The notes: generated from the sequence alone by a model not told the origin. Positions 51,640 to 60,769 are shown, counted from the first letter of the stretch. The stretch is 64,000 bases of DNA from Mesorhizobium sp. YIM 152430 (GCF_029210365.1 NZ_JARGES010000015.1:124001-188000), one strand, 5' to 3'. A program made the numbers and translations.

Positions 51640-53130
51640 ATGCCGATTGCAAATAAAAATTTCGTCAGGACCACCGCGATCCTGCTGCTCATCGGCATGT
51701 TCGCGCTGGTGGCCATCGTCGGCACGTCGATCTGGCTCGTCGAGCAGACCCAAAATCATTTCGACGAGGTGATCGAGGCCCGCCAGGCCCGGTCCGCCAC
51801 AGTCGATCTGCGCAGCGCCTTGCAGGATATCGAGACCAGCCAGCGCGGCTACATCCTGACTCAGGAAGAACGCTACCTCGAACCCTACGACGCCGCGCGC
51901 GGCACGATCATGGAGCGCTACGAGAAACTGCGCACGATCCTTCTGCCCTATCCGCAGGCCACCGAGCCGATGGCGCGCCTTTTGGAAGGCATCGAACTGA
52001 AGATTGCCGAAATCGACGAAACGATCGACCTCGTCCGCCAGGGCGAAGTCGCGGAAGCCGTCGCGATCGTCAGGACGGATCGCGGCAAGGCGGTCATGGA
52101 CGAGGCGCGCGAGCTCTTCGCCGCCATCGTGCGTGCCGCCGACGCGCGTCTCGACACCGGCGCGGAGCGCCAGCGCGAAACGGCGAACTGGCTGCGTCTG
52201 ACGACGTTTCTCGGCGCGCTCGTCATATTCGCGGTGGTCGGCATGGCTGTCTGGATGGCGCTGCGCTACACGCGCGAGCTTCTGAACGCGCGCGAGGAGG
52301 TCAAGGCGCTCAATGTCGGCCTCGAGCAGCGCATCGCCGAACGCACCGAAGATCTGGTTCGCGCGAACGAGGAAGTGCAGCGCTTCGCCTATATCGTCAC
52401 GCACGATCTGCGCGCGCCCCTCGTCAACATCATGGGCTTCACGAGCGAGCTCGACGCCACCATGAAAACGATCCAGACCTACGTCCTGGCCGATGGCGAC
52501 CCGCTGAACGAGCAGGAGATCAAGGATGCGCGCCTTGCCGCATCCGAGGACCTTCCCGAGGCGATCGGCTTCATCCGTTCGTCCACCCGCAAGATGGACG
52601 CGCTGATCAACGCGATCCTCAAGATTTCCCGCGACGGCCGGCGCCCGTTGAAGCCCGAGCGCATCGACCTGAAGGAACTGATCGAGGCCAACGCCAACAC
52701 GATGCAGCATCAGGTCGCCGACAGCGAGGGCCGCATCGATGTCGACGTCGCGGTCCCGCCGATCCTGTCCGACCGCCTGTCGCTCGAGCAGATCATCGGC
52801 AATCTTTTGGACAATGCGGTGAAGTACCGCGCGCCCGACCGACCGATCGAGATCGACGTCTCCGCCCGCAAGATGAACGGTCGCCAGATCGTCATCGACG
52901 TGAAGGACAATGGCCGCGGCATCGCCGAACAGGATCACCAGCGCGTCTTCGATCTTTTCCGCCGTTCCGGCACGCAGGACAAGCCTGGCGAAGGCATCGG
53001 CCTCGCCCATGTCCGCACGCTTGTTCGGAACCTTGGCGGCGATATCACCCTTGAGTCCGAGTTCGGACGCGGAACCACGTTCCGGGTGACGCTGCCCGAA
53101 AAACTTCCCACGGTTCAAAGGAGTGCATGA
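51640..53130 (+). CDS. Membrane histidine kinase with CHASE3 sensor domain
   Basis: 496 residues. Membrane helix 1 is at about 11-34 and helix 2 at about 190-212. Between them is a CHASE3-type helical sensor (DLRSALQDIETSQRGYILTQ, EERYLEPYDAARG). The cytoplasmic part has a coiled linker, the phosphoacceptor H255 in IVTHDLRAPL, and an ATPase domain with NLLDNAVKYR (N box), DVKDNGRGIAEQD (G1) and GEGIGLAHVRTLVRNLGG (G2). Its stop is followed almost directly by a single-domain receiver, so they form a signalling pair. The stimulus is unknown. Confidence 0.92.
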   Translation: MPIANKNFVRTTAILLLIGMFALVAIVGTSIWLVEQTQNHFDEVIEARQARSATVDLRSALQDIETSQRGYILTQEERYLEPYDAARGTIMERYEKLRTILLPYPQATEPMARLLEGIELKIAEIDETIDLVRQGEVAEAVAIVRTDRGKAVMDEARELFAAIVRAADARLDTGAERQRETANWLRLTTFLGALVIFAVVGMAVWMALRYTRELLNAREEVKALNVGLEQRIAERTEDLVRANEEVQRFAYIVTHDLRAPLVNIMGFTSELDATMKTIQTYVLADGDPLNEQEIKDARLAASEDLPEAIGFIRSSTRKMDALINAILKISRDGRRPLKPERIDLKELIEANANTMQHQVADSEGRIDVDVAVPPILSDRLSLEQIIGNLLDNAVKYRAPDRPIEIDVSARKMNGRQIVIDVKDNGRGIAEQDHQRVFDLFRRSGTQDKPGEGIGLAHVRTLVRNLGGDITLESEFGRGTTFRVTLPEKLPTVQRSA

Positions 53131-53131
53131 G

Positions 53132-53575
53132 TTGACCGACGGACAGCCAGTGACGATCATCATGATCGAGGACGATGAAGGCCATGCGCGCCTGATCGAA
53201 AAGAACATTCGCCGCGCCGGCGTCAGCAACCAGATCATCCCGTTCACCGACGGCACGTCTGCGCTCTCTTATCTTTTCGGTGCCGACGGTTCGGGCGAGG
53301 ACAGCGCCCGCCGCCAGCTCCTGATTTTACTGGATCTGAACCTGCCGGACATGACCGGCGTCGACATTCTCGAAAAGATCAAGAACAACATCCACACCAA
53401 GCGTTCGCCGGTCGTCGTGCTCACCACGACGGACGACCAGCGCGAAATCCAGCGTTGCTACGATCTGGGCGCCAACGTCTACATCACCAAACCGGTCGAC
53501 TATGACGGGTTCGCCAATGCGATCCGCCAGCTCGGCCTGTTCTTTTCGGTGATGCAGGTCCCGGAGACCGCTTGA
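53132..53575 (+). CDS. Single-domain response regulator (Rcp1-like), TTG start
   Basis: About 147 residues made up of a receiver only. IIMIEDDEGHARLIEKNIRR has the acidic pocket, LLILLDLNLPDMTG the phosphoacceptor Asp, VVVLTTTDDQREI the Thr, and VYITKPVDYDGF the Lys. AAAGGAG at 53116-53122 suits a TTG start at 53132, while a GTG at 53123 is directly adjacent to it. There is no output domain, so it probably relays phosphate or acts on protein partners. It resembles the small regulators paired with phytochrome or CHASE3 kinases. Confidence 0.9.
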   Translation: MTDGQPVTIIMIEDDEGHARLIEKNIRRAGVSNQIIPFTDGTSALSYLFGADGSGEDSARRQLLILLDLNLPDMTGVDILEKIKNNIHTKRSPVVVLTTTDDQREIQRCYDLGANVYITKPVDYDGFANAIRQLGLFFSVMQVPETA

Positions 53576-54633
53576 AGCCGATGACCGACCCCGTCCGCGT
53601 CCTTTATGTCGACGACGACCCGGCCCTTGCGCGCCTGGTGCAAAAGCGGCTTGAGCGGCAGGGTTTCATCGTCGAGCATTCCGGCGACATCGTGGACGGT
53701 CTGGCCCGCGTCGACGCGCAGACCTTCGACGTCGTGGTGCTGGATCACTATCTGGCATCGGGAACCGGGCTCGACATGCTGGCCGCCCTCAAGAATCGGA
53801 CGGCCGCGCCGCCGGTCGTCTATGTCACCGGCTCCTCCGAAGCGACCGTCGCGGTGGAGGCGCTGAAGGCGGGCGCGGCCGACTATGTTCTCAAAAGCGT
53901 CGGCGACGAGTTCTTCGTTCTGTTGTCGAGCGCCATCGACCAGTCGATCGAGAAGGCGCGTCTTCAGAGTGAGAAGGACCGCGCCGAACAGGAGGTTCGC
54001 GACGCGCGCGACCGGGCCGTCATCCTGCTCGCCGAAGTCAACCATCGCGTCGCCAATTCCCTTGCGCTGGTCGCCGCCCTCGTGCGGATGCAGACTTCCG
54101 CCGTGGCCGAGCCGAAGGCCAAGGATGCGCTTGCCGAAACGCAGGCGCGCATCTCCGCCATCGCCGGGCTGCATCGGCGTCTCTATACGTCCGACGACGT
54201 GACGATGGTCGATCTCGATGCCTATATCTCGACCCTGATCACCGAACTCGACACCTCGATGAAGGCGGCGGGCCACGCCTCGCGCATCCGTGCCGATCTG
54301 GAACCCTTGACGGTTCCCACCGACAAGGCCGTCTCGATCGGCATGATCGTCACCGAACTCGTCACCAATGCCTACAAATACGCTTATCCGGGCGATGCCG
54401 AGGGCGAGGTCCGCGTCTATATCCGCCGCGCGGGCTGCGATTCCGCTATCCTGCGGGTCGAAGACGACGGCATCGGCTGGAATGGCGAAGGCCAGCCGAG
54501 GGGCACCGGCCTCGGCTCGCGCATCGTCAAGGCAATGGCGACCAGCCTCAACACGTCGATCGTCTATGGCGACGGCGTGGGCGGCACCCGGCTGACGATG
54601 GATCTGCCGATCGGCCGGCCGGTTCAGCACTGA
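53572..54633 (+). CDS. Receiver-HisKA_2 hybrid histidine kinase
   Basis: 353 residues. The N-terminal receiver domain (VRVLYVDDDPALARLVQKRL, DVVVLDHYLASGTGLDML, PPVVYVTGSSE) precedes a HisKA_2-type kinase core with EVNHRVANSLALVAALVRMQ (phosphoacceptor His), NAYKYAYPGDAEG, EDDGIGW and GTGLGSRIVKAM. TTG at 53572 overlaps the previous stop (TTGA) and has GGAG 6 nt upstream. ATG at 53581 is an alternative. The receiver-first order means the kinase is itself regulated by phosphorylation, probably from the upstream CHASE3 kinase. Confidence 0.88.
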   Translation: MKPMTDPVRVLYVDDDPALARLVQKRLERQGFIVEHSGDIVDGLARVDAQTFDVVVLDHYLASGTGLDMLAALKNRTAAPPVVYVTGSSEATVAVEALKAGAADYVLKSVGDEFFVLLSSAIDQSIEKARLQSEKDRAEQEVRDARDRAVILLAEVNHRVANSLALVAALVRMQTSAVAEPKAKDALAETQARISAIAGLHRRLYTSDDVTMVDLDAYISTLITELDTSMKAAGHASRIRADLEPLTVPTDKAVSIGMIVTELVTNAYKYAYPGDAEGEVRVYIRRAGCDSAILRVEDDGIGWNGEGQPRGTGLGSRIVKAMATSLNTSIVYGDGVGGTRLTMDLPIGRPVQH

Positions 54634-54693
54634 ATTCACGCATTGCACAGCAAGCGCAGGGACCTGCGGTTTGCAGGCCATCCAGGCCAAGAT

Positions 54694-55764
54694 TCAGCCT
54701 GACAGCCAGCGCAGGACCAGCGCCTCTTCCTCGTCAAGCCCTTCGATCGGCGTGCGGTAGCGCTTGCGCGCCTCCGCCAGTTCTTCCATCAGCCGCCCGG
54801 TCGACCAGGAATCGACCACGCGCGGGTGGATGTAGCAGCGCCGGCAGACCGCCCGCGTATTGCCGAGCCGCGCCGCCACCTTGTCGATCAGTGCGTTGAG
54901 CACGCGCGCCGTCTCGGTCTTCGTCTCCGGCAGGTCGACGGTCGAAAACAGCGCGGCCGCGCTGGTCGTCCCGCCCCAGGTGCGGAAGTGCTTGGAGGAA
55001 AACTCCGCGCCCGTCGCCTCGCGGATATAGGCGTTGACGTCCTGCGAGCGCACCATGCGCCGCTCGCCCTCCTCGTCGCGATACTGGAAAAGATGCTGGC
55101 CCGGCAGGTCGAGGATGTCCTTCATGATCCGCGCCATGCGCCTGTCGACGAGCTTCAGGTTCCATTCCTTGCCCGACTTGCCCTTGAAGGCGAAGCGCAG
55201 CTTCGAGCCCTCCACCTCGACATGGCGCGCCCGCAGCGTCGTCAGGCCGAAGCTCTTGTTCTCACGAGCATAGGCCGGATTGCCGACGCGGATCATCGTG
55301 TTGTCGAGCAGCCAGACGATCGAGGCGAGCACCTTCTCGCGCGGCAGCCCGCGCTTGCGCAAATCCGTCTCCATCCTGTCGCGCAGCCGCGGCAGCGCGG
55401 TCGCGAAGTCGACGAGGCTCTGATACTTCACGTCGTCGCGATATTCGCCCCAGCGCGCGTGATAGCGATATTGCTTACGGCCCTTCTGGTCGCGCCCGGT
55501 CGCCTGGATGTGGCCGAGCGGATCGGGCGAAATCCACACATCGGTCCAGGCCGGCGGGATGACCAGCGCCTTGATCCGCGCGATCTCGCTTTTGTCCGTC
55601 AGCTTCGCCCCTTCCGGCGTCAGGAACGAAAACCCCTTGCCGGCGCGCTTTCGCCTTATGCCGGGCTCGGCGTCGCTGACATAGGCAAGGTCGTCCGGCC
55701 GACGCAATGCCATCGGCAGGTCGCTGTCATCCAGCCCGTTCTGCTTGGAAACGGCTTCAAGCAC
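54694..55764 (-). CDS. Eukaryote/poxvirus-type DNA topoisomerase IB
   Basis: 356 residues. Features of the bacterial TopIB family are VIPPAWTDVWISPDPLGHIQ, ATGRDQKGRKQYRYHARWGE, and IRVGNPAYARENKSFGLTTL. The catalytic pocket residues include R-K-R-H positions (KLRFAFKGKSGKEW, SSKHFRTWGGT), and the nucleophile Y311 is in CRRCYIHPRV. It relaxes supercoils through a 3'-phosphotyrosine intermediate. It converges on the signalling trio, with no obvious operon partner. Confidence 0.93.
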   Translation of the reverse strand: MLEAVSKQNGLDDSDLPMALRRPDDLAYVSDAEPGIRRKRAGKGFSFLTPEGAKLTDKSEIARIKALVIPPAWTDVWISPDPLGHIQATGRDQKGRKQYRYHARWGEYRDDVKYQSLVDFATALPRLRDRMETDLRKRGLPREKVLASIVWLLDNTMIRVGNPAYARENKSFGLTTLRARHVEVEGSKLRFAFKGKSGKEWNLKLVDRRMARIMKDILDLPGQHLFQYRDEEGERRMVRSQDVNAYIREATGAEFSSKHFRTWGGTTSAAALFSTVDLPETKTETARVLNALIDKVAARLGNTRAVCRRCYIHPRVVDSWSTGRLMEELAEARKRYRTPIEGLDEEEALVLRWLSG

Positions 55765-55930
55765 TCAACATCGCTCCTGATCGGTTTCGCCAAATGCGCC
55801 GGAGGCGCGGAAGGTTCCTCTCGGGAAGCGCGTTATGCGGGAACCCGCTCCGCCTTTGCGCGTTTCCGTTCGCCCACCCAATGGGCCGACCGAAAAAGAC
55901 GATCACAAGAAGACATAGGCATACCCCCTC

Positions 55931-56161
55931 ATGGACCATCGCGACCGGCTCATTCTCGCACTGTCAGCCCTGATCCGCGCGGAGCGCGAAGCCCGCAACG
56001 CCTGGGACTCGGCGATCGCCGCCAACGCTCTGGCACCCGAAATCATCGACGCCATCGGTGACGATCCGAAACGGCTGATCGGACATGAAGACCTCGAACT
56101 GGCGGAGGCGTTCGTCTCGCCGTCTTCGTCGCGCAGCCGCGCCACCGCACGCTTCGCCTGA
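55931..56161 (+). CDS. Hypothetical 76-residue protein
   Basis: Not recognised. It is a soluble, mostly helical small protein (DRLILALSALIRAEREARNA, LGHEDLELAEAF-like segment IGHEDLELAEAFV) with a polar Ser/Arg tail. It is a stand-alone gene, divergent from topoisomerase IB, and followed by a good terminator, which supports it being real. Confidence 0.65.
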   Translation: MDHRDRLILALSALIRAEREARNAWDSAIAANALAPEIIDAIGDDPKRLIGHEDLELAEAFVSPSSSRSRATARFA

Positions 56162-56184
56162 TCCTCAGAAGATCGCGCGTTCTG

Positions 56185-56209
56185 GCCCGGCGGTTTCGCC
56201 GGGCTTTTT
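56185..56209 (+). terminator. Rho-independent terminator
   Basis: An 8-bp stem (GCCCGGCG with CGCCGGGC), 4-nt loop, and five T residues, 24 nt after the 76-residue gene. Confidence 0.88.
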
Positions 56210-56277
56210 GCTGTCTGGCCCTTGGATGCCCCGCCCCGCCTCGTTATCAGGGGCAGGCACAATTGGGAGGCGCATGA

Positions 56278-57699
56278 ATGACATCCGAACTGATCCGCAA
56301 ATCCGCCTGTGAAATCGTCGACGGCCTTCGCGCCGAAAAATGGTCGCCGCGCCAATTGCTCGACGCGCTGGAGGAGCGGATCGCCGCCGTCGATCCCGCC
56401 GTCAATGCCTTGCCCACTCTCGCCTTCGACCGCGCCCGGAAACATGCCGACGACCTCGCCAAACGACCCGTCGCCGAACGAGGCCAGCTTGCCGGCGCAC
56501 CCGTCGCCATCAAGGACCTGACCGAAGTCGAGGGCGTGCGCACCACCCATGGCTCGCGCATCTTCGAGAACCACATTCCCGCCCGCTCCGACCTCATGGT
56601 CGGGCATCTGGAGGACGAAGGCGCCATCGTCTACGCCAAGACCGCGACGCCCGAATTCGGCGCCGGCGCCAACACCTTCAACGACGTCTTCGGCGCGACG
56701 CTCAATCCGTGGAACACGTCCCGCTCCGCCGCCGGCTCGTCGGGCGGCTCGGCCGTGGCGCTCGCCACCGGCATGGCGTGGCTGGCGCAGGGCTCCGATC
56801 TCGGCGGCTCGCTGCGCAACCCGGCCTCCTTCAACGGCATCGTCGGCCTTCGCCCCTCACCCGGCCGCGTCGCCGCCGATCCGGGAATGCTCGTCGACGA
56901 TATCCTCTCGGTCGAAGGCCCGATGGCCCGAACCGTCGAAGACCTCGCGCTTCTCCTCGACGCCATGACCGGCGAGCATCCCGCCAATCCGATCTCCCTG
57001 CCGCGCGACGGCATCAGCTTCCGCAAGGCCGCGCAGAGCCGGACCCTGCCGAAGTGCGTCGCCTTCTCGGCCGATCTCGGCGGCATCACCCCAGTCGATC
57101 CGGAAGTCGCCGACATTTGTCGCGCCGCCGCCTACCGCTTCACCGAACTCGGCGTCGAAGTCACCGATGCCCATCCCGATCTGTCGGATGCGCGCGAAAC
57201 CTTCCAGACGCTGCGCGCCGTCAGCTTCGCGACCGGCCACGCCGCCAAGCTCGAAACGCATCGCGATCTTCTGAAGCCCGAAGTGATCTGGAACATCGAG
57301 AAGGGCCTGGCGCTCACCGTCGGCGACGTCGCCAGGGCCGAGGCCCGCCGCGCCGGCATCATCACGCGCGCGCTTGCCTTCTACGAGGACTACGACCTCC
57401 TCCTGACGCCGGCGACCATCGTCGCGCCCTTCCCGGTCGAGAACCGCTACGTCACCGAATGCGCCGGCGTGAAGTTCGACACCTATATCGACTGGCTGAC
57501 CATCGCCTTCGCCATCACGCTGACGACCGGCCCGGCCCTCTCGCTGCCCTGCGGCTTCACCCGCGAGGGGCTGCCGGTCGGGTTGCAGATCGCGGCGCGC
57601 CCGCGCGGTGAAGCGCGGCTCCTGGCGGGAGCCGCCGCACTCGAGCGCCATCTCGATCTCGGCACTGTCGAGCCGATCGATCCTCGTCCGGGCAACTGA
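56278..57699 (+). CDS. Amidase-signature family enzyme
   Basis: 473 residues. The Ser-cisSer-Lys triad is visible: K79 in PVAIKDLTEVEG, S154 in AAGSSGGSAVALA and S178 in GSDLGGSLRNPA, with the expected 24-residue spacing between the serines. It hydrolyses an amide or acts as a transamidase. GatA is unlikely because there is no gatB or gatC neighbour and the C-terminal half has the generic amidase layout (LSLPCGFTREGLPVGLQIAA). GGGAGG lies 8 nt before the ATG. The substrate is unknown. Confidence 0.9.
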   Translation: MTSELIRKSACEIVDGLRAEKWSPRQLLDALEERIAAVDPAVNALPTLAFDRARKHADDLAKRPVAERGQLAGAPVAIKDLTEVEGVRTTHGSRIFENHIPARSDLMVGHLEDEGAIVYAKTATPEFGAGANTFNDVFGATLNPWNTSRSAAGSSGGSAVALATGMAWLAQGSDLGGSLRNPASFNGIVGLRPSPGRVAADPGMLVDDILSVEGPMARTVEDLALLLDAMTGEHPANPISLPRDGISFRKAAQSRTLPKCVAFSADLGGITPVDPEVADICRAAAYRFTELGVEVTDAHPDLSDARETFQTLRAVSFATGHAAKLETHRDLLKPEVIWNIEKGLALTVGDVARAEARRAGIITRALAFYEDYDLLLTPATIVAPFPVENRYVTECAGVKFDTYIDWLTIAFAITLTTGPALSLPCGFTREGLPVGLQIAARPRGEARLLAGAAALERHLDLGTVEPIDPRPGN

Positions 57700-57703
57700 C
57701 GGT

Positions 57704-58438
57704 CTATTCGGGCGTCTCGCCGCCGCCGATGGCGAACGTCACGTCGACATGGACGACATAGTTGTTCTCGCCGGTCTCGACGGGAACCGACCCGCCCGCG
57801 TCGGCCGCCGACATGCGCATCATCGCCCGCTCCTGCATCGGCATCGGCGGCGGCGCGGTGCGCTCCGACATCTCGATCACGTCGCCGAGCGTCACGCCCG
57901 CCGCCTCGGCCAGCGTCCGCGCCCGCCCCATCGCGTCCTCGACGGCCTTGCGGCGCGCCTCGGCGGTCGCTGCCGACGGATCGTCATTGACGAAGGAGAT
58001 CGACCCGCCCTGATTGACGCCCAGCGTCACCGACTGGTCGAGAATTTCGCCCACCTTCTCGATGTCGCGGATGCGGATCGTCAGGTTGTTGGTCACCTGA
58101 TACGCGACGATGCGCGGCTGTTCCGTGCCGTCATTGTTCTGCGGATAGACGTAGCGCGGATTGATCGACAGCCCCGCGGTCTGAAGATCGCGGTCCGCGA
58201 TGCCCGCCTCCTTCATCGCTGCGATCACGTCCGCCATCGCCTCGTTGTTGTCGTCGAGCGCCGCGCGCGCCGTCTCGGCCTCGCGCAGCACGGCGAGGTT
58301 GATGATCGCCATGTCGGGCGCGACGGCGGCCTCGCCCTTGCCGGAGACGACGATCTTGGGAAAGGGTCGCTCGTCCTGCGCCTGTGCGGCGAGCGGCAGG
58401 GCGAGCGCAAGGATGGCGGTCGAAACGAAAAGGCGCAT
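57704..58438 (-). CDS. SIMPL (DUF541) domain periplasmic protein
   Basis: 244 residues with a signal peptide (MRLFVSTAILALALPLAAQA). The SIMPL pattern is FPKIVVSGKGEAAVAPDMAI near the start, followed by GIADRDLQTAGLSINPRYVY and a C-terminal VDVTFAIGG. The start at 58438 gives the proper signal peptide, with GGGAG a few bases upstream. Members are linked to envelope or oxidative stress. It converges on the amidase with a 4-nt gap. Confidence 0.88.
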   Translation of the reverse strand: MRLFVSTAILALALPLAAQAQDERPFPKIVVSGKGEAAVAPDMAIINLAVLREAETARAALDDNNEAMADVIAAMKEAGIADRDLQTAGLSINPRYVYPQNNDGTEQPRIVAYQVTNNLTIRIRDIEKVGEILDQSVTLGVNQGGSISFVNDDPSAATAEARRKAVEDAMGRARTLAEAAGVTLGDVIEMSERTAPPPMPMQERAMMRMSAADAGGSVPVETGENNYVVHVDVTFAIGGGETPE

Positions 58439-58557
58439 GAAGAGAACTCCCGGAGAATGCGGATCGAGCATCCACGCCTATGCGTCGATTATGGGCGCAT
58501 TGCGGCGCACTGCGGCTTGTGCGAGGCGTCAAAAGCCACTAATCCCAACAGCCGTGT

Positions 58558-58634
58558 GGGGCCTGTAGCTCAATGGTTAGAGCCGGCGGCTCATAACCGC
58601 TTGGTTGGGGGTTCGAGTCCCTCCGGGCCCACCA
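58558..58634 (+). tRNA. tRNA with CAT anticodon, probably tRNA-Ile2 (lysidine type)
   Basis: A full cloverleaf can be folded. The acceptor stem GGGCCTG pairs with CGGGCCC (one G-U). The D arm is GCTCAATGGTTAGAGC, the anticodon stem GGCGG/CCGCT with loop CTCATAA, and the T arm GGGGGTTCGAGTCCCTC. CCA is encoded. The anticodon CAT allows elongator Met or Ile2. The AATGGTTAGAGC and GGCTCATAACCGCTTGGT segments are closer to bacterial ileX-type tRNA-Ile2 as I recall it. Confidence 0.9.
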
Positions 58635-58767
58635 CCTTATCCTCTATATGGCTCGCCGCCCCGCATCCCGGTCCCCTTCGATGCCGGCCGATGAAATTCC
58701 GGTTGAGCTTCCACCTGCTGGAACTTCTATCCTGCGAGCATCGCATCGAACACGAGGATGGTTCCCG

Positions 58768-59142
58768 ATGAAGCTTGCCCGAACTATCGCACTGACGTCC
58801 CTGCTGGTCGTCGGCGCCGCCGGCGTCCACGCGCAGACCTCGCATGACGGCCATGCCGGTCACGCGTCCGGCCAAAGCGAATCCGCATCCACGACGGCCT
58901 ATCGCGAGGCGATGGACAGGATGCACGAGGACATGGCGGCGATGGCCTATTCGGGCGATGCCGACATCGACTTCGCGCGCGGTATGATCCCGCATCACCA
59001 GGCCGCGATCGACATGGCGCGCATCCAGTTGGAGGAAGGCGACGATCCAGAAATGCGCGCGCTCGCCGAGGAGATCATCGCGGCGCAGGAGCGCGAGATC
59101 GCGCAACTCGAAGCCTGGCTCGAGGCGAACGACACCGAATAG
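58768..59142 (+). CDS. DUF305-family secreted protein
   Basis: 124 residues with a signal peptide ([20 protein letters not shown] then HAQ), a His-rich linker ([11 protein letters not shown]), and the DUF305 core [20 protein letters not shown] followed by [11 protein letters not shown]. The paired histidines of [10 protein letters not shown] suggest metal binding, and copper is often proposed for the family. The ATG at 58768 fits the signal peptide. The frame is open upstream towards the tRNA but not coding there. Confidence 0.88.
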   Translation: MKLARTIALTSLLVVGAAGVHAQTSHDGHAGHASGQSESASTTAYREAMDRMHEDMAAMAYSGDADIDFARGMIPHHQAAIDMARIQLEEGDDPEMRALAEEIIAAQEREIAQLEAWLEANDTE

Positions 59143-59153
59143 GCTGAACGCGC

Positions 59154-59187
59154 GAAAGGCGCCGGACAGGTGGGTCCGGCGCCTTTC
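59154..59187. terminator. Bidirectional hairpin terminator
   Basis: A perfect 14-bp stem (GAAAGGCGCCGGAC with GTCCGGCGCCTTTC) and a 6-nt loop, between the convergent DUF305 and small secreted protein genes. Short T runs on both strands suit termination in either direction. Confidence 0.75.
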
Positions 59188-59214
59188 GTCTTCCGCGGAT
59201 CAGTCTCGCGGGTC

Positions 59215-59571
59215 TTACCTGATCACCGGGCAGTTCGGCGCGCGGGCGAAGACGATCGCCGTGCGGCCGTAACGCCAGGCGCGGCCGGCGACGCGGATCA
59301 CGTTGCGGTTGGCGTTGACGACGCGCGGATTGCGCAGGCCCATGCGGGCGGCCTTGTGAACGGCCTGGCCGGGCGTGCAGGCCTGGCGATGGTGACGATG
59401 TCCGCCGCGGTGCCAGCGGTCGCCGCGATAGCCTCCGCCCCACTGGACGGTGACCGTTCCGGCATTGCCGTGAAATTGCAGGCTGGTCGCATTGGCCTGC
59501 GCGGGCGCTGCGGCAAGCGCGCCAAGTCCGATCAGAGCGGAAAGGGCCGCTGTCTTTGCGAATTTGAACAT
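59215..59571 (-). CDS. Small secreted protein, Gly/His/Arg-rich centre
   Basis: 118 residues. A signal peptide (MFKFAKTAALSALIGLGALA then AAPAQA) is followed by a Gly/Arg/His-rich segment (GYRGDRWHRGGHRHHRQ) and a C-terminal domain with CTPGQAVHKAARMGLRNPRV and a second Cys near the end (APNCPVIR). The two Cys could form a disulfide in the periplasm. The function is unknown. Similar small proteins are familiar in rhizobia. Confidence 0.75.
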   Translation of the reverse strand: MFKFAKTAALSALIGLGALAAAPAQANATSLQFHGNAGTVTVQWGGGYRGDRWHRGGHRHHRQACTPGQAVHKAARMGLRNPRVVNANRNVIRVAGRAWRYGRTAIVFARAPNCPVIR

Positions 59572-59685
59572 CTCTTTTCTCCTCGTCGATGATGCGGATC
59601 AGGACATCTCGTGTCGCTCAAGGCGATGGGAGGAGAATGGCGCCGGGAAACTGAACATGTTTGGAACCTCGCATTCATGCGCGGT

Positions 59686-60285
59686 TCATGTCGCGGGATC
59701 GAGATCCTTCATCCAATATTCCATCGGCTTCTCGGTCGCTTCCGGGGCGCCGACATCGCGCCACGAAAATCTTGTCACCAGGCCGTCCAGCCTGCGATAG
59801 CCACGCTTTTCCCAGAACCGGTCGAGCGGGACGTGATCATGTGGTCGCATCGGATGGTCCGCCGGACGAATGACGGCGGAAAAGATGCATTTCGAAAAGC
59901 CGGCGTCTTTCGCGGCGCGCTCGCGCTCCTGGAAGAAACGAACGCCGATGCCCCTCCCCCGATAGCCCGCCTTGAGAACGGATTCGCCGAAATAGAAGAA
60001 GCTGTCCACCTCCAGCCCGCGTTCGGCAAAGGGAGCGGCGAATTCGTCGTGATGCTCGCCGAGCGGCGAGGCCGTCGCCGCGCCGGCCAGCGCCTCGCCA
60101 TCGAACGCGCCGATCACCACCGCGCCCGGCGCTTTCGCATATGTCGCCAGATAGTCCCGCTCATAGCCGGCATCCCCGTCATAAAGATAGGGAAAAGCCC
60201 GGAACACCTCGATACGCAGCGCAGCCAGATCGTCGATCCGCGTTTCGATTTCGGCGCGCGACAGGCGCCGGACGGTGACGGTCAC
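59686..60285 (-). CDS. GNAT-family N-acetyltransferase
   Basis: 199 residues. The acetyl-CoA-binding loop appears as VLKAGYRGRGIGVRFFQERE, preceded by the beta strands VVIGAFDGEALAGAATASPL. It probably acetylates a small molecule or protein N-terminus; the substrate is unknown. It follows the NTF2-like gene by 3 nt, suggesting cotranscription. Confidence 0.87.
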   Translation of the reverse strand: MTVTVRRLSRAEIETRIDDLAALRIEVFRAFPYLYDGDAGYERDYLATYAKAPGAVVIGAFDGEALAGAATASPLGEHHDEFAAPFAERGLEVDSFFYFGESVLKAGYRGRGIGVRFFQERERAAKDAGFSKCIFSAVIRPADHPMRPHDHVPLDRFWEKRGYRRLDGLVTRFSWRDVGAPEATEKPMEYWMKDLDPAT

Positions 60286-60288
60286 GGT

Positions 60289-60702
60289 TCAGCCTTTCGA
60301 GACCGCTTCGATCCAGTTCTTGAGATTATAGTAGGTCGTCACCCGCGAGATGCGCCCGCCATCGACCTCGAACAGGATCGCGCCGGGCACCGAATAACGT
60401 TGCCCGTTCGCCTCGGGCAGCCCCTCCGCCGTGGCGAGATATTCGCCGTGAACGGTGAACTCGGCCGCGCCGCGGCTGCCCGTCTCGTTGGTCATGATGA
60501 CGATGTCGGCCAGTTCTTCCTTGTAGTGGCGGTCCATCATGCCGAGGAACCACTTGAACTTGTCCTTGCCGATCTCGCGCCCGCCCTCGTTGATGTCGTG
60601 CGCCACGTCCTCGTCGAGGCAGTCGAGCATCCCCTGGCTGTCGCCGGCATTGAACGCTTCGAGATAGCGTTCGATCAGGACTTTGGTTTCGGTCTGGCTC
60701 AT
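60289..60702 (-). CDS. SnoaL/NTF2-like (ketosteroid-isomerase-related) protein
   Basis: 137 residues with the small alpha+beta barrel pattern: IERYLEAFNAGDSQGMLDCL near the start, VAHDINEGGREIGKDKFKWF, and the final strand GRISRVTTYYNLKNWIE. The ATG at 60702 (MSQTETKVL) follows AAGGAA; the upstream extension is not family-like. Function cannot be told from the fold alone. Confidence 0.82.
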   Translation of the reverse strand: MSQTETKVLIERYLEAFNAGDSQGMLDCLDEDVAHDINEGGREIGKDKFKWFLGMMDRHYKEELADIVIMTNETGSRGAAEFTVHGEYLATAEGLPEANGQRYSVPGAILFEVDGGRISRVTTYYNLKNWIEAVSKG

Positions 60703-60769
60703 GGGGGATTCCTTCGTTCGAATTCGAAGCATTGCGGATAGGCCGGGCGGCCTTGTCCGCGCAAGCGCC

